A stretch of DNA of 64,000 nucleotides from Polytrichum commune (lineage: Eukaryota > Streptophyta > Polytrichopsida > Polytrichales > Polytrichaceae): positions 31,000,001 to 31,064,000 of the forward strand of contig OX485809.1 of NCBI GenBank assembly GCA_950295325.1, written 5' to 3'. The position numbers and the translations under genes were made by a program. Below the pieces are notes generated by a model. The model was not told where the DNA came from and made no database searches. It worked only from the letters and a program-made list of their open reading frames with translations. Positions 51,125 through 62,800 of this stretch are shown here, piece after piece (position 1 is the first letter of the stretch; the number at the start of each line of letters is the position of its first letter).

Positions 51125-51348
51125 ACTACATTGATTATCCCAAGTAGTGTGTGTTACTATTCACAATTCCACAATGCAATAACTATTTAACAAGAATGTA
51201 ATGTTTACCAAGCAAAGTCATTTATATTCCATAATGTTCTAACAACCTTTTGAACTTTCATTAGCTGAAATTGAAATCTTGAGTAAGATGTTATTGCATC
51301 GCCTGATTCCGAATAGTAACACACACTAATTGGGATAATGAGTGTAGT
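51125..51348. mobile_element. ACTAC-ended MITE, copy 2, with CAA flanks
   Basis: The left end ACTACATTGATTATCCC continues to AGTGTGTGTTACTATTC. The right end is the inverse (GAATAGTAACACACACTAAT … AGTGTAGT). CAA lies directly on both sides (51122-51124 and 51349-51351), which fits a 3-bp target duplication. Confidence 0.75.
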
Positions 51349-51647
51349 CAAGCTAAATTCATTGGAAATGAATCACTCACAAACCTATTAGGGATCAAAT
51401 GTTTATGTTGGATGGATGAGAGGTGCGCTTGTATGCGACAATGCCAATCCGGCTTGCAATGATTTGCCCATTTGAGATTGAAATTGAGGCTTCGATAAGA
51501 AACTCAAGTAAAATTAATTCTAAAAAGGGGTTCGCATGTAACTTAACATTTAGACTTCATTCATTTTAGAGTGGGGAGGGACATAGAGTGGAGTGTAGGA
51601 GGTGCAGAGTAGGGAGAGTAGAGGCCGGGAACCTGAACCCTAAAAAC

Positions 51648-51674
51648 TGGGCCCCCTAAAACCCTAAACCCTAA
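51648..51674 (+). promoter_or_regulatory. Site II (TGGGCC) plus double telo-box in the GAR1 promoter
   Basis: TGGGCC at 51648-51653 is followed by AAACCCTAAACCCTAA at 51659-51674 and then a CT-rich leader (TCTCTCTCTC near 51696). The GAR1 ATG is about 155 bp downstream. Site II combined with telo-box is a well-known promoter module of plant ribosomal and nucleolar genes (TCP and Trb/AtPur-alpha factors). It matches GAR1's role. Confidence 0.75.
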
Positions 51675-51827
51675 TTCCACTCCCTTCCTCCGTGTCTCTC
51701 TCTCTCGATTCCGCTCTTCGTTGTGTCCCACTCTTCCCTGCCTATCATTCGATTTTACGTTGCCGCTTGTCTCCTTGCTTGCAGCTCTTGCGTTTTGTGG
51801 TTCGCGAAGGAGGCAGAAGAGAGGAAA

Positions 51828-53650
51828 ATGAGGCCGCCCCTGCGTGGTGGGCGAGGCGGAGGCGGGGGCTTCCGAGGAGGAGGTGGAGGTCGCGGAGGGG
51901 GATTCGGTGGCCGAGGGGGAGGCGGCTTTGGGGGCCGTGGTGGAGGTGGATACCGCGATGAGGGTCCCCCGGAAGAGGTCGTAGGTAAGCCGAAGAGTCC
52001 ACATTGTTGTAATCCATCCGCCCCCTATGTCAAAGTTTATGGAAGAGAATCTGTCTTAATCCTGTACACATGGATGATTGTGCACATTGCATGTCCGTTT
52101 AGCTGGTTTCCCGCATTTGTGGCTATGTCTTTATGTCAGTTTGTGATCCTTGTCATGTTTGTGGCACGCATTGGAGATTGTTTGAGGGTACCTCCATCTG
52201 GGTTTAACCCTCCTGCATTACACTATCCGGAAGCGTACGCATGTAAAGAGCCAATGTTTAAGGTTTTGAGAGATAAAGTTATTGGAATCCAATTCTATTG
52301 CTGCGGGCTGTTGTGTTCTGTTTATAATAAATCTTGGACATACGGATGATTGTGCCCGTATATTTTCCGTAGAGCTCGTTTCACGCATTTGTCGTTACAT
52401 TCTCTATGTGAGTTTGTGATCAGAATCATGTTTGTGGCATGTATTGAAGATTTTCTATGGGTAGCTCTCTTCTGGATTAAACCCTCTCCTGCTACGCTAT
52501 CCTGGAGCTGGAGCTGTAGCATTCGAAGAGTTAAGGTTTATATTTTCGGAGAGATAAAATTACTGGAAGCCAATTCTAATCTTGTGGGCTCTTCTGTCAC
52601 TGAACATTCCAGAGGTCGCTGTGTTTCAACATGCCTGCGAAGGGGAGGCAGTGACGAAGCTCACGCACGAAAAAATCCCCTACTTTAACGCCCCCATATA
52701 CTTGGAAAATAAAACACAAGTAGGAAAGGTCGAGGAGATCTTTGGGCCCATCAATGAGGCTGTAAGTAACTCTTGGAGGCCTCTCACAAACTTAATCTGG
52801 CAGTCTCTTTTTAATTGTCCCGTTCACTTTTGAATGGAATAGCAAATATCAAGGATGCAAAGCGTTGTCAATTTTATTGTCCATGTTGCATTGCAGTGTG
52901 TTTCCGGCATTGCAAATGATGTTGCATATCTCACACTGGGTGGGAATCATAGGCAGCTGTATCAGGAAGTTAGTGACATTGTCTGGAATTCACACAAGGA
53001 GAGGTGATAATTCTGTTATCAAATTTGAAAAATATGGCTGCAGATGTTCTCAGTAAAGATGCAGGAGGGAATTATCGCAACCTCATATAAGTCTGGTGAC
53101 AAGTTTTACATTGACCCAGCAAAATTGCTTCCACTTGCACGTTTCCTTCCTCAACCCAAGTAAGCTCCTTTCTGCAGCTCACTTACTTCCATGCCTCTGG
53201 TTCTGTTGTATTATCTTGGGACAATACCATCTCATGAATTTGGATGCTTTGCTTCAAAACCCCTGTTCTCATGATGGACAGCTTTTCGTTTGCAGGGGCT
53301 CAGGTCCTCCTGGAGGTGGCAGAGGCGGCAGGGGTGGCAGGGGAGGAGGTATGATCATATCCCTGCTTCATCACTGTGCTTATGTGATTCAAACATAGTA
53401 GGTCAAAGGAAATGGAACTGGTTGGTTCCTGGCAAACATGTAGCTATGTTCAGTTTCTGACATTAACGAGGGGTATGCAACTTTATGGAGTGCAGGACGT
53501 GGTGGGAGAGGAGGATTTGGAGGTCGTGGTGGAGGAGGGTTTCGGGGGGCACGTGGAGGTGGAGGGGGCAGAGGATTTGCACCAAGGGGTGGTGGTGGTT
53601 TTGGTGGACGCAGTGGTGGTGGAGGATTCAGAGGAAGAGGGCGATCCTGA
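51828..53650 (+). CDS. GAR1: H/ACA ribonucleoprotein complex subunit 1 (GAR1), 209 residues
   Basis: GAR1 is a core protein of H/ACA snoRNPs, which guide pseudouridylation of rRNA and snRNA in the nucleolus and Cajal bodies, with dyskerin, NOP10 and NHP2. Exons 51828-51984, 52613-52761, 53044-53159, 53296-53348 and 53496-53650 join in phase. Residues 6-41 are an N-terminal RGG-rich domain. Residues ~48-141 are the conserved core: [49 protein letters not shown], then [14 protein letters not shown] and [20 protein letters not shown]. Residues 142-209 are a C-terminal RGG domain split over exons 4 and 5. At the exon 2/3 junction Met103 stands where Tyr is usual (YFSVKM). The upstream in-frame stretch from 51723 is probably leader; the ATG at 51828 fits the family start. 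Confidence 0.95.
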
Positions 53651-55705
53651 GCACACAAAATTCAGGAGTGTGTGTATGTTAGACAGTTTCCCCAGCATCT
53701 ATGTTCAACAAGGTAGAGGTAGGACTGGAGCCATGAGTACTCATGGGCTGGTCACATTGCTTATTCTTGTGTCCACCCATCTCCAGAAGTACAGAGCAGA
53801 CGAACATTCTGCTTCAATAGCTACTGTTTGTCACAATTTTCAACTACCAATTGAAGGGGAAATGGAACCTGAAAGGCGTTTCTGGACTAGGGCGTACTAG
53901 GACAGAGGGTACTATGTCAGACTCATTAGGTAGGTAGTCAGTCATGGTGAGCAACCTGGGATTTCATGTAATGCACATGTATGCTCTGTACACACCAGCT
54001 TTGTCCTCCAAAAGTTTTGGAATTCATGGAAGGGACTCGCATTCAAACTTGTGTAGGGGAGGTGTCCTCCGTATTCTGTATGGCAGTTGACTAGTCGCAA
54101 GGTTTATCTTTAGGCAGTTTCATAAACCATGGTCATACTTGCGCAGTTGCTCGGTTTGGTGTGTGGAGGGTTTAGATGTCGTGATGCCTGGCAAACTCCT
54201 CGCCTACTACCGTACTCCTCTGGTACATGCTGCTTTGTTTGGGGACTCCCAACTCTTTGGACCCAAGGCTCGAAACACCTGACGCCAATGGCCATGATCC
54301 ATCATTGTTGCTTAAAACACATCCTTTAGCAAGACGTGCATTGAACTTTTCCACCTTAACAGAAAATTGCCACCTCGTCACTCCAGGAGGCTGTACCTGC
54401 ACATGGTCCTGCTTGTGAATGATGGTGTGGTACCCCTTGAGTACATGGTGAACAAGCCAGCTGCCGATTTACCTCGTTGGTTCTTGAATGCATGATTGCT
54501 GGAAAAAGATGTGTTGACATCCTGGATTTATTTAGTATCGGATAAAAGTGAAGATGGCGGGGCAGACTAGGCAAATACTTTCACACTGCTATTTGACAAG
54601 CTTTTATTAATGGAAATGGTGCAATAGAGAATCCCCAATTTATCAAAATTCCTACAATGAAAGGAAATCAGGCGATGACAATTACTCGGTATGCCACGCA
54701 TAATACAGTACATACTCGGGGGAAATGTGTGGAAGGCGATCAGCATCATCATAAACGAAACAAATGTCAACGTTTTTTTCAGCTACTAATTATGACTACC
54801 CGCGAAGACTACCAATAATGCTGTGCAGAATTGAGAACTGGACCAGGCAGTGCGACATTAAGCTGTCTAATCAGTAATTTAAGTGCATGTGACTCCTGTT
54901 CTTCAGTAGCAACTGAACATGGCAGGAATGTCACATGGTCACTTTCATCCTGAAAACTGACGACTATTTCTCAACGCAGGCCTTCAGGACAAATTACGTC
55001 AACAGCTGTTTGATAAGAAAGATATGTGGTTCCTACAGCAGTCTTGCGTCACATGGCAACCATAGATTGTTTGTACTGAAGGTCAATTGAGAAAGTGACA
55101 AGGAAACTTGAATTAGTGCGAATTACAGCACACCTGTAAAGGAATCTGTTCCACCTTCATATCACAATTTGAGAGCACATAACCATCTCTTTGAGAGTAT
55201 TGAAAACTGATCCCTTCTCATGAAGATCATCTCTCCAAATCCTAAAATCCACAGAAAATGGTTGGGGAAAGTACTCATATTGTAGACAAAATGAACACAC
55301 CCATGGTGTTGCCTTAAATGTCACAAGGGCACTCCTTCAAATGTCAAGTGCAGTGCTTATTGAAGTAGGAACTTCAACTTATTCCCAAGAGAGAATCACA
55401 AACCAAATTGCAGTCACAATTTGCTTTAGGAACTGTAGACGAATCTTCACCCTTTGTTTATTGGAGTGATTGCAGTAAGAGTATGTGCATGGCAAGCACA
55501 ATTCTGAAGTCCAACAAATGCAGGTGAGTTATCAGTAGCAATTGAAAATGCTCACAAGCCCCTTTACGTCTCCTTTCAAAGAACAAAATGCAAAAGACAG
55601 CACATTCAGATGAAGTGTGCCGTCTAGACATGGATGGAGGCATCCATGCGCTCTGCAAAATCTGATGACTAATACCCTAACGTAGAGTCATACTGACTGT
55701 TGATG
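53651..55705. other. Spacer between convergent GAR1 (+) and QCR9 (-)
   Basis: This contains the 3' ends of both genes. On the minus strand at about 54963-54823 an acceptor-like CAG is followed by 46 open codons (DESDHVTFLPCSVATEEQES …) and TAG. It looks like a terminal exon but I could not attach upstream exons. No other gene was recognised. Confidence 0.45.
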
Positions 55706-56773
55706 TCAACTCTCCTCCACCCTAGATCCCAGCTTTGGAATGTCTTCAAACCGTTTCTGCACAACCACACATTTGTAACATTAAGGGGGGTTGGGGGGAA
55801 ATGCCACCAAAAACGTCTGAAAATTTGCCCTGCCCTACACATTTCGTGCAGACAACATAATCAAGAGGCAAACATTGGAATATTTATGTTCAACTAGGAA
55901 AACATCACAAATTTAAGTATTATTTCCATCCTGCATATGGTTAACACTTCCAATAACTAGTGTAAGTTCTCATTCTCTCTGCACCAAAAAAAAAGAAAAC
56001 CCTAACTGAATACTAATTCTTGCAAACATACCAAATGCGTTACTTAAACAACTCAGCCCAGGATCCACCAATGCATCAGTATCCTAAACAAATAATGATA
56101 CCAAGATGCAAGTACAGCTCTCCAAGCCAACGAGTTGGCTACTAAGCACAGCAAGAAAAACGGAGAAATGCTGAAACATAAACACGCGGTTCGTCACAAC
56201 TGCGAAACATAATCTCTAGATGCAAGAACGAGGTTTCCAAGTAGAATCATTGACGTACCCCTACGTTATTCGCCTCCCAGACCTTGTTGATGCCGTAATC
56301 CACCACCTGCACCAAAACCCTCGCCCCGACGGTCAGGTACTCACACCTCCAGGAATCCGTCTCGGAGTTCGACTCTCCCACTAGAAACTAAAAGGCTCTA
56401 AAGCTCCCTTTTTTCTCTTCCAGAATCACGGATTTAATTACAAGAATCAGCCAAGAGTACCAGAATTCCCATAATCTACCCTTACCCCACATTAGGGTTT
56501 CTTAGGGTTTTGTCCACCTGAGCCATATGCCACCACAACCGATGCACTCGCTATTTGATGGGAACGCAAAGTTGCACCACGAGCAAAGATTTGAGCAGAG
56601 GAATGTGAAGATCGGACAGAAAGAGAGGCGAAACAAAAAAAACAAAAAAAAAAAAGCTTTCATACCCGCTCGCCAACCAGGGCGCCGGTCAAGATGAAGG
56701 CGATGTAGACGGAGTTCTTGCGCAGCAGCAAGCGCATAGTGGTGTCCAGAAACCCGCCCGGTGCCCGCTCCAT
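55706..56773 (-). CDS. QCR9: Cytochrome bc1 complex subunit 9 (QCR9/UCR10-type), 68 residues
   Basis: This small subunit of mitochondrial complex III has one membrane helix and contacts cytochrome c1 and the Rieske protein in the inner membrane. On the minus strand the exons are 56773-56666 (36 codons), 56306-56259 (16 codons) and 55756-55706 (16 codons plus TGA), all phase 0. The sequence starts MERAPGGFLDTTMRLLLRKN. The single membrane helix is SVYIAFILTGALVGER, and the matrix/intermembrane segment VVDYGINKVWEANNVG is followed by KRFEDIPKLGSRVEES. The RKNSVY, GERxVDYG, LW/VWExNNVGKRYED-type motifs match plant QCR9 closely. The family is about 70 residues, so it is full length. Upstream in-frame codons to 56983 exist but the internal Met fits the family start. 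Intron 1 (56307-56665) holds AGGGTTTCTTAGGGTTTT. Confidence 0.93.
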
Positions 56774-57786
56774 GGCTGCAAGCTGCTGGATCACTCGCAC
56801 AGAGCGGCGCTCCGAGTGTGTGTGTGTGTGTGTTTTCCGGTGAAGATCGACAATCACGAATCTGGCGAAGAGTGCACCCACGAGCAAGAGAAGAATGGCG
56901 AGGGCCGAGCGCAACTCCGACCCTCGGCCAACTTCGCTTTTCCCCTGTTTTCCTTTTACTTTCCTACTTTTCTCCCTTGCCATTTGTCTTTTTCACCCAC
57001 CAATACATACCAAACTTTTGATTCACTAATTGGCATGAATTTCATCCAACTATCAACCATCCATGACAATAATAATAATTGTAATGCCCCCTCCCCACCT
57101 GACTTTACCAAATAACCAAAGTATTTCCTAAAACCCGGGTATAGCTCCCTCGGTTATAGGGGAGGCATCCGGCTATCCCAATGCATCTACAAGAACTTGC
57201 TCCGGAAATTTTTGAGTAGGCTTTAGTTAAGTAGCTTTCACACATTTTCATGATTTTATCTACCAAGTAATGACATGTTGGATAGTTTTTATCCCATCCC
57301 CAAATCCCTTACTGCTCATCTATCTTACCATCGGTTTTTGTTAATGAAGCTCCTCATGCCCTCATAGCTAAGACTAAAAAGGAACCAATCACAAGGACGG
57401 GAAGCGACACTTTAAAAGTCCTATATTCTTGCCTCATGTCTAGGTACCGATGGGAGGGTCGGTGCTTGGGGCTTAAGACCTCCACTTTTAAGCCATGCCA
57501 CATCATTTGCCAACTAGGCTCAGCACTAGATAATGTCGATGGTGTAGAGGCCGTGTTTTTAGAACCAACTTTTAGGCTTCGCTAAAGTCATGTGGGGAGG
57601 GGGCATAAGCCAATCAAGAAGAAGTGTCACTAGGAAAGTGACGGCGTTCACATAAAATACCATATGACACTAACCACCATATTTAGTGTAGTGGAGATGG
57701 ATGAATACGAGGATGATGGTTGGACCAACACATTCATCCAGCCATCATGTTCTTCATGGACAGGAAACTGCATATGTTATAGCTTA
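56774..57786. other. QCR9 promoter side and spacer
   Basis: A (GT)n tract lies at about 56817-56834, just upstream of the QCR9 ATG in its leader. The remainder holds no recognisable gene. Confidence 0.5.
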
Positions 57787-58174
57787 GGGCATCACCACCC
57801 ATCCTCAAAAATGGATGACCTCAACTTATATTGTGAGAGGCGGCTTGCAAAAGTGCCCCACCCATCCTGCAAAATGGATGATTTGTTGGTAGGGCCGGCT
57901 TGGAAGTTGAGGTTGGCTTGCAAATTGGGGTCATTTTGCAAGTCGGAGCTCCGCCCCCAAAACAAAAAAGGAGGCCCCTAAACAACAAAGGACAAACTCC
58001 ATATTCCTCTCCGATTTCCAAGGTGCCAATGAGATTCATCTTGCTTTTGTTTCTTCCTTGTTTTATCACCTTATATACAAGTCATGGGTGGGTCACTTGG
58101 CTTGCAAACCGAGTGACTTGAACTCATTGTGAGGATGATCCACCCTGCATTTTGTAGGATGGGTGGTGATGCTC
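57787..58174. mobile_element. Tourist-like (PIF/Harbinger-type) MITE with TTA target duplication
   Basis: The left end GGGCATCACCACCCATCCTC has an inverted partner GGATGGGTGGTGATGCTC at the right end. TTA lies immediately outside both ends (57784-57786 and 58175-58177). A TTA/TAA target duplication and a G(A/G)GCATC start are hallmarks of PIF/Harbinger MITEs. The 388-bp body contains several diverged internal repeats of the terminal motif (CCACCCATCCTGCAAAATGGATGA near 57861). Confidence 0.85.
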
Positions 58175-58245
58175 TTACTTGATACCACAACTCTATTTCT
58201 TCTCGGGAGTTTTTGTTGTATTCAATGAACAAAGAGAACCAACCG

Positions 58246-58463
58246 CTACCACTATTTTGTCTAATTAGTGTGGGTTACCATTTGGAGTTGTGTATTGCTA
58301 TAACACTATACTGAGACTATCTTTCCAAATAACATAAGTAGTTAGAATGCACACCGGAGCATATGATATAACTTAGTTGGTAAAATACAAAAAGAATGGT
58401 AAATATTTATAGCAACATGTAGCTCCAAATGGTGACCCACACTAATTAGACAAAATAGCGTAG
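58246..58463. mobile_element. ACTAC-ended MITE, copy 3 (diverged)
   Basis: The left arm CTATTTTGTCTAATTAGTG then TGGGTTACCATTTGGAG is inverted at the right end (CTCCAAATGGTGACCCACAC then TAATTAGACAAAATAGCGTAG). It belongs with the copies at 26162 and 51125 by the shared TTAGTGTG(T/G)GTTAC core. Confidence 0.7.
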
Positions 58464-58903
58464 TTACATATGAACCGATTTAGTTTGACAAATAACCGGT
58501 TGAAGTTCAAGACTTTGGGAAAAATTCACCCATTCTTTTAGAGGAATCAATGGAATATACCTCGAATCAATAAAGAATAACCAAAAGCTCCCAACATGTA
58601 ACCGGTTGGACTTGGAAACACTCAGATTTTGACCGAATAAGCCCCAAAATCTCCCCGGACACTGGTTGTGTTAGTGACCCTCAAAGGCAGTGAGGGCCCA
58701 ATGTATGACACATATACATGACTCCTACGGGCCTCATAAAGTCTTTAAAATTGCTTTCTAAACATTGGGGTGTTTGGAGATTTTCCTCATTGGATTATCT
58801 ATTTTTACTTAAAGGTTGAATAGAAATACACTCATGTGTGATGTTGATTGGTGAAAGTATAAAGTTTTGTATTTGCATCCAAAGGTACCCGTGTTGCATA
58901 ATT

Positions 58904-59235
58904 CACTAGTAGAGAACTATTCCTAAAAAGAACCGCAACTGAAATCGGGTGCGCTCCTTTTGACCACCATGATTTACAGTCGCTCAACGACTGCATAATT
59001 GTTTTTAAACGTTTAGTGACTAAAATTCTAGGAATTTGGGGGAGTTGAATATACTGTTGCAAAGGTCTTGAAAATACCTCTCCGGCGGTATATTATATGC
59101 CCGAAATTTTAATAATTCTAGCTGCAAAACGGAAAAGAAAAATATGTAGTCGTTTAGTGACTACATATCGTACTAGTGAAAACAACCGCAGCCGATTTCG
59201 GCTGCGGTTTTTTTAGGAATAGTTCTCTACTAGTG
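58904..59235. mobile_element. CACTA-type (En/Spm) MITE with ATT target duplication
   Basis: The 332-bp element starts CACTAGTAGAGAACTATTCC and ends with the near-perfect inverse GGAATAGTTCTCTACTAGTG. The match extends about 45 bp inward to CCG…AAATCGG. ATT flanks both ends (58901-58903, 59236-59238). CACTA termini plus a 3-bp duplication are diagnostic. Subterminal motifs AGTCGTTTAGTGACTACA and AGTCGCTCAACGACTGCA recur. No transposase is present. Confidence 0.93.
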
Positions 59236-59379
59236 ATTGAACCTACATATTCATTAATGCCAAGGCATTCGACTAGGTTAAAAAGTGTGCCTGAAAGGAA
59301 TTTTAATTTAAGATTAGGTTCATTTTTTCCACGTTCATTTTTGTAATATGAACATGGGAAGGCTCATTTTTTCTTTCAA

Positions 59380-59530
59380 CCCCCCCCCCCCCCCCCCCAT
59401 GTTTGAAGGCCATGCGTTATGTAGGGAAAGTTCCTTCATGTTTGGCATTACAAAAATATCATGGCCTTCTTACGGGGCAATGCCCTTTGTTTACGGAAAG
59501 CCAAACATGAAGGGCGTTCCCCTACATAAA
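59380..59530. repeat. Poly-C run and inverted repeat (arms ~31 bp)
   Basis: A C-run of about 19 lies at 59381-59398. Then CGTTATGTAGGGAAAGTTCC … TTTGGC (59415-59446) is inverted at 59500-59530 (GCCAAACATGAAGGGCGTTC …). A shorter pair GAAGGCCATG/CATGGCCTTC lies at about 59405 and 59459. Confidence 0.65.
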
Positions 59531-59780
59531 GACCTTGGATTTATTTGTCGTAGGGTCAATTTACATAAAGATCCAGGTCGGAGAAACTTGGACTCCAAAA
59601 CACCCCTTAATAGAGTTGAGCGTAGAGTTTTGGGATCGAATTCCTAATCAATAAGCTAGAACATGACTTTAAGAGTTGTTATGTAACAGTCATTCAAGTT
59701 TTTTTTGTGGGCTTAAATTAACATGCTCAAAGAGTGGTGTCATGCTATCAAATCCCAACATTATGGCTTGTCATACAATT

Positions 59781-59890
59781 TGGCCTTTATAATTATTACC
59801 TCTACAAGTGTTAACATTTCTAATTGGGGGCAAATATATACCCCCAATTAAAGATGTTAATATTTGTAGAGGTAACAATTATAGAGGGCA
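59781..59890. repeat. Near-perfect foldback, ~52-bp arms with a very short loop
   Basis: Left arm 59781-59832 (… AATTATTACCTCTACAAG … CTAATTGGGGG) and right arm 59839-59890 (CCCCCAATTAAAG … TTTGTAGAGGTAACAATTAT) pair with only a few mismatches around a loop of about six bases. Confidence 0.85.
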
Positions 59891-62800
59891 TATTGCACTA
59901 GGACAAGTGGGTTCAGCTAGTCTTGCATAGCCCGATCCATAATTTAGGGTGATGGGTTCCATGGGCAAACATTATTTTAAACCACAAAGTTATCTCGATA
60001 TGATTGTGATGGCAAAAGTGGGTCTTATGAGTTTTTTCTCAACTTCAAATTTAAGCTCCAACACATGACACACTGATGAATCTTAATTGAAAATTATCTC
60101 CAAGAAAGGCCTGAATTGGAGTTTGGCTTCTCTACCTTTGTGGTACCTACCACATAACTCTAGTGGACTTACTTTTACAGTCAAGATTGGACCCAAGCTT
60201 CAAGGATGGTTTCTTCAACGAAGGAGGAGTATTATTTGGAGTGGGAACCATGCGAGATTTGGCAGGACAGTGATGGCAAATTAGTATCACTTTGTTGTTT
60301 CTAGAATATTCCCTTGGACCCTATTGTAAACTCCTTGGGTCCCTATTTTTGTTCTCAATCAATAAGATCGATTGATTTAATAATCTTTGACATTGGACCC
60401 TGTTGTAACTCCACCCTTAGTACATTGGTCGGGATTCTCTTATCATGTAATCACTTGTCAACTTTCTCAGAGGGCATTATGAAACTTATATGTACATGTC
60501 ATCATATTTTACATCCACGTGTACAAAGAAAATCATTTTAAATCTATTGAGTATAAGTATACCCCAAGACGCCCTCAAGGTAGGGGGCTCGTTTCCGATT
60601 ATGCCTAAGGCAAGGGCCCCACCTATCACGTAATATTCATGAGAGGACATTACCAATGGCCCCCATGTCAAAGTAAGACAAGGTGAACCGTACATTCAAG
60701 CACATCTACTTCACTCCAAAAATGTCACATGGTCTAATAAATTTTCTCCTATGTTCTAAATGGCGTGCACAACCTCAAAACTAGGTGAAATCCACTTAAT
60801 GAGCATTGTGTATAACTTGTTTATGTTTAATTCCTTAAGAAATCGATGTGTTTATTAATAACACGATTTGTGTTAAATCTATATTTGAATCAACATAATT
60901 TGAAGTGCATGTACATATTAACATCACTTTGGCCAATCACAATGGCGGTGTAAAAATAAAATAACCGTTTAAAAAGACCACCAAAATTCGTGATTTGTGT
61001 TGGTTAATCTAAGATCTACCCACTTAACAAGTTGGTGTAAAAAGTACTCCACAAAATGTGAACACTGTCTTCATTTAACATATAACTCTTAAGCGTTGTA
61101 AGGTTCTAAGACGGTCCTCACCTAAAAATCCAATGTGACACTAAACACCCGTTGTTGCAATGCACTTTGACAATCTACTGAAGTCACAAAAGAATATTTC
61201 TTTAAACTTTTGGTGAGCATGTTTCTAAACCATTTGCTAACATAGGGTAAGTTTCTTGAAATTTTCTAAGATTGAAAAAAAATCAACAAAAACCCTAGAG
61301 TGTCCCTTTAAGGTCGCTTACCTTACATGCAAATGTCACATAGTAAGTGAGCTTACAAAACAAAGAAAACAATGCAACTTCTCAGTTCCATATCACAACA
61401 TTCTACCGCCTAACATGGTTGCTCCTTTTCTAAAAGGGAAACGGTGCAGGCCCTGGACCTTGAGTCGGACAAATATGACAAAGCTTATTTAAGTGAGGTG
61501 CAACATGCATACTTGTCAACAGGTTTGTCGAATATCAAACCTTGAATCATTTCTAGTACAAGAACCGAGTATTGTTCATTTTGCACGGGTGACCCAACAT
61601 AAATGGGGATGGAATTCTTCCCAAATTCCCGACACTAGAGAATGTGAAACCCTAGTGTTGAATCATGTTATGAGAAAATTCTTGGATCTTCATTACGATA
61701 CACATTCTCGTTGTCTATGTTCCTTTCCAACAATAGGGGTCATTAATGGATCCAATAGTGTACTTAGCCCATAACTCGTATATATATTACAATAAAAGGC
61801 ACCCCTCATTCTTCTTATGGTATTGAACACTACTTATATTTAGTCATCTACTGTAGTGTACTTGTCGATTGGGTTCCAACGTATTGAATGAGCCAACTTT
61901 GAAGTGCCAACAAAACAACTTTTTAAGTGGTAAATATATAGAACCCATCCCATTATCCATAGCTCGTACTACGGTCAACCCCCTCCTCGTGGTTGACTTA
62001 TTTCAATAGTTTTTTTAGGATTATTATAGCGACTAAGTTAAGGCTACTTTCAAGGAGTTAGGTTGAGTACTATGTATTGTGACGGTCGAGAACATGTCCA
62101 CGGATCACTACAATGTCAACACTTGTTTTCATTTTTCAATATTATTTCTTGATGGCCAACATGATAGAGGGATTTTCATGTCCACGATTCATACTAGAGG
62201 GTGCAATAAAAACATGCTTTTTACAAGTTTGTTGTTAGTTCGTTTCAGTTGGGTCCAACTAAACAAAAACGATAGTTCAACCCTAATTTAGAACTTGCGC
62301 GTGGACTATAAATAAACTAAGGTATGCAACGTTACTATTGGGTTTAATATGAGACTTTTATCCTGGATAAAGTGTACTATACACATAGCTCACAAAATCA
62401 TGTTTGAACTTATTTAAATAAAGAATAAAATGAATGTCTCCCACCTCTCACAATTCTTGGATGCATACTAAAGGTTTTGGCTCAATAGTTATAAGGTGCA
62501 TTTTGTTTAGGGTTTGAAACAAAATAATCGTCACTCTTGATAACATTCCACGTGGCAATATTATATTGCTCGAAACCCAATCAAATCCCACATGGGATTA
62601 TAGTTAGGCATCAACCAAGAAGCATGTTACAATATTCGACTTGCCCCCCCCCCCCCCCCAAGTTTTTGCAATTTAGAGTCAAAAACTTGTAGTTGTGGAT
62701 ATGTTGAACCATGCCGTTATCATGAGCTGATTGACCTAACAGGGTAGCAATCTCAACTTATTCAATGGTCCATCTTCACATTTTGCTTGGCTCATGAGTG

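Noticed and set aside
51561-52017. Ser/Pro/Thr-rich open frame on the minus strand
   Set aside because: It is antisense to the glycine-rich exon 1 and promoter of GAR1.
53389-53658. Proline-rich frame on the minus strand
   Set aside because: It is the reverse of the GAR1 C-terminal RGG exon.
56660-56983. N-terminally extended QCR9 frame of 107 codons
   Set aside because: The extra 39 codons include a GT microsatellite (Thr-His run) and are absent from the family; the internal Met at 56773 gives the normal start.
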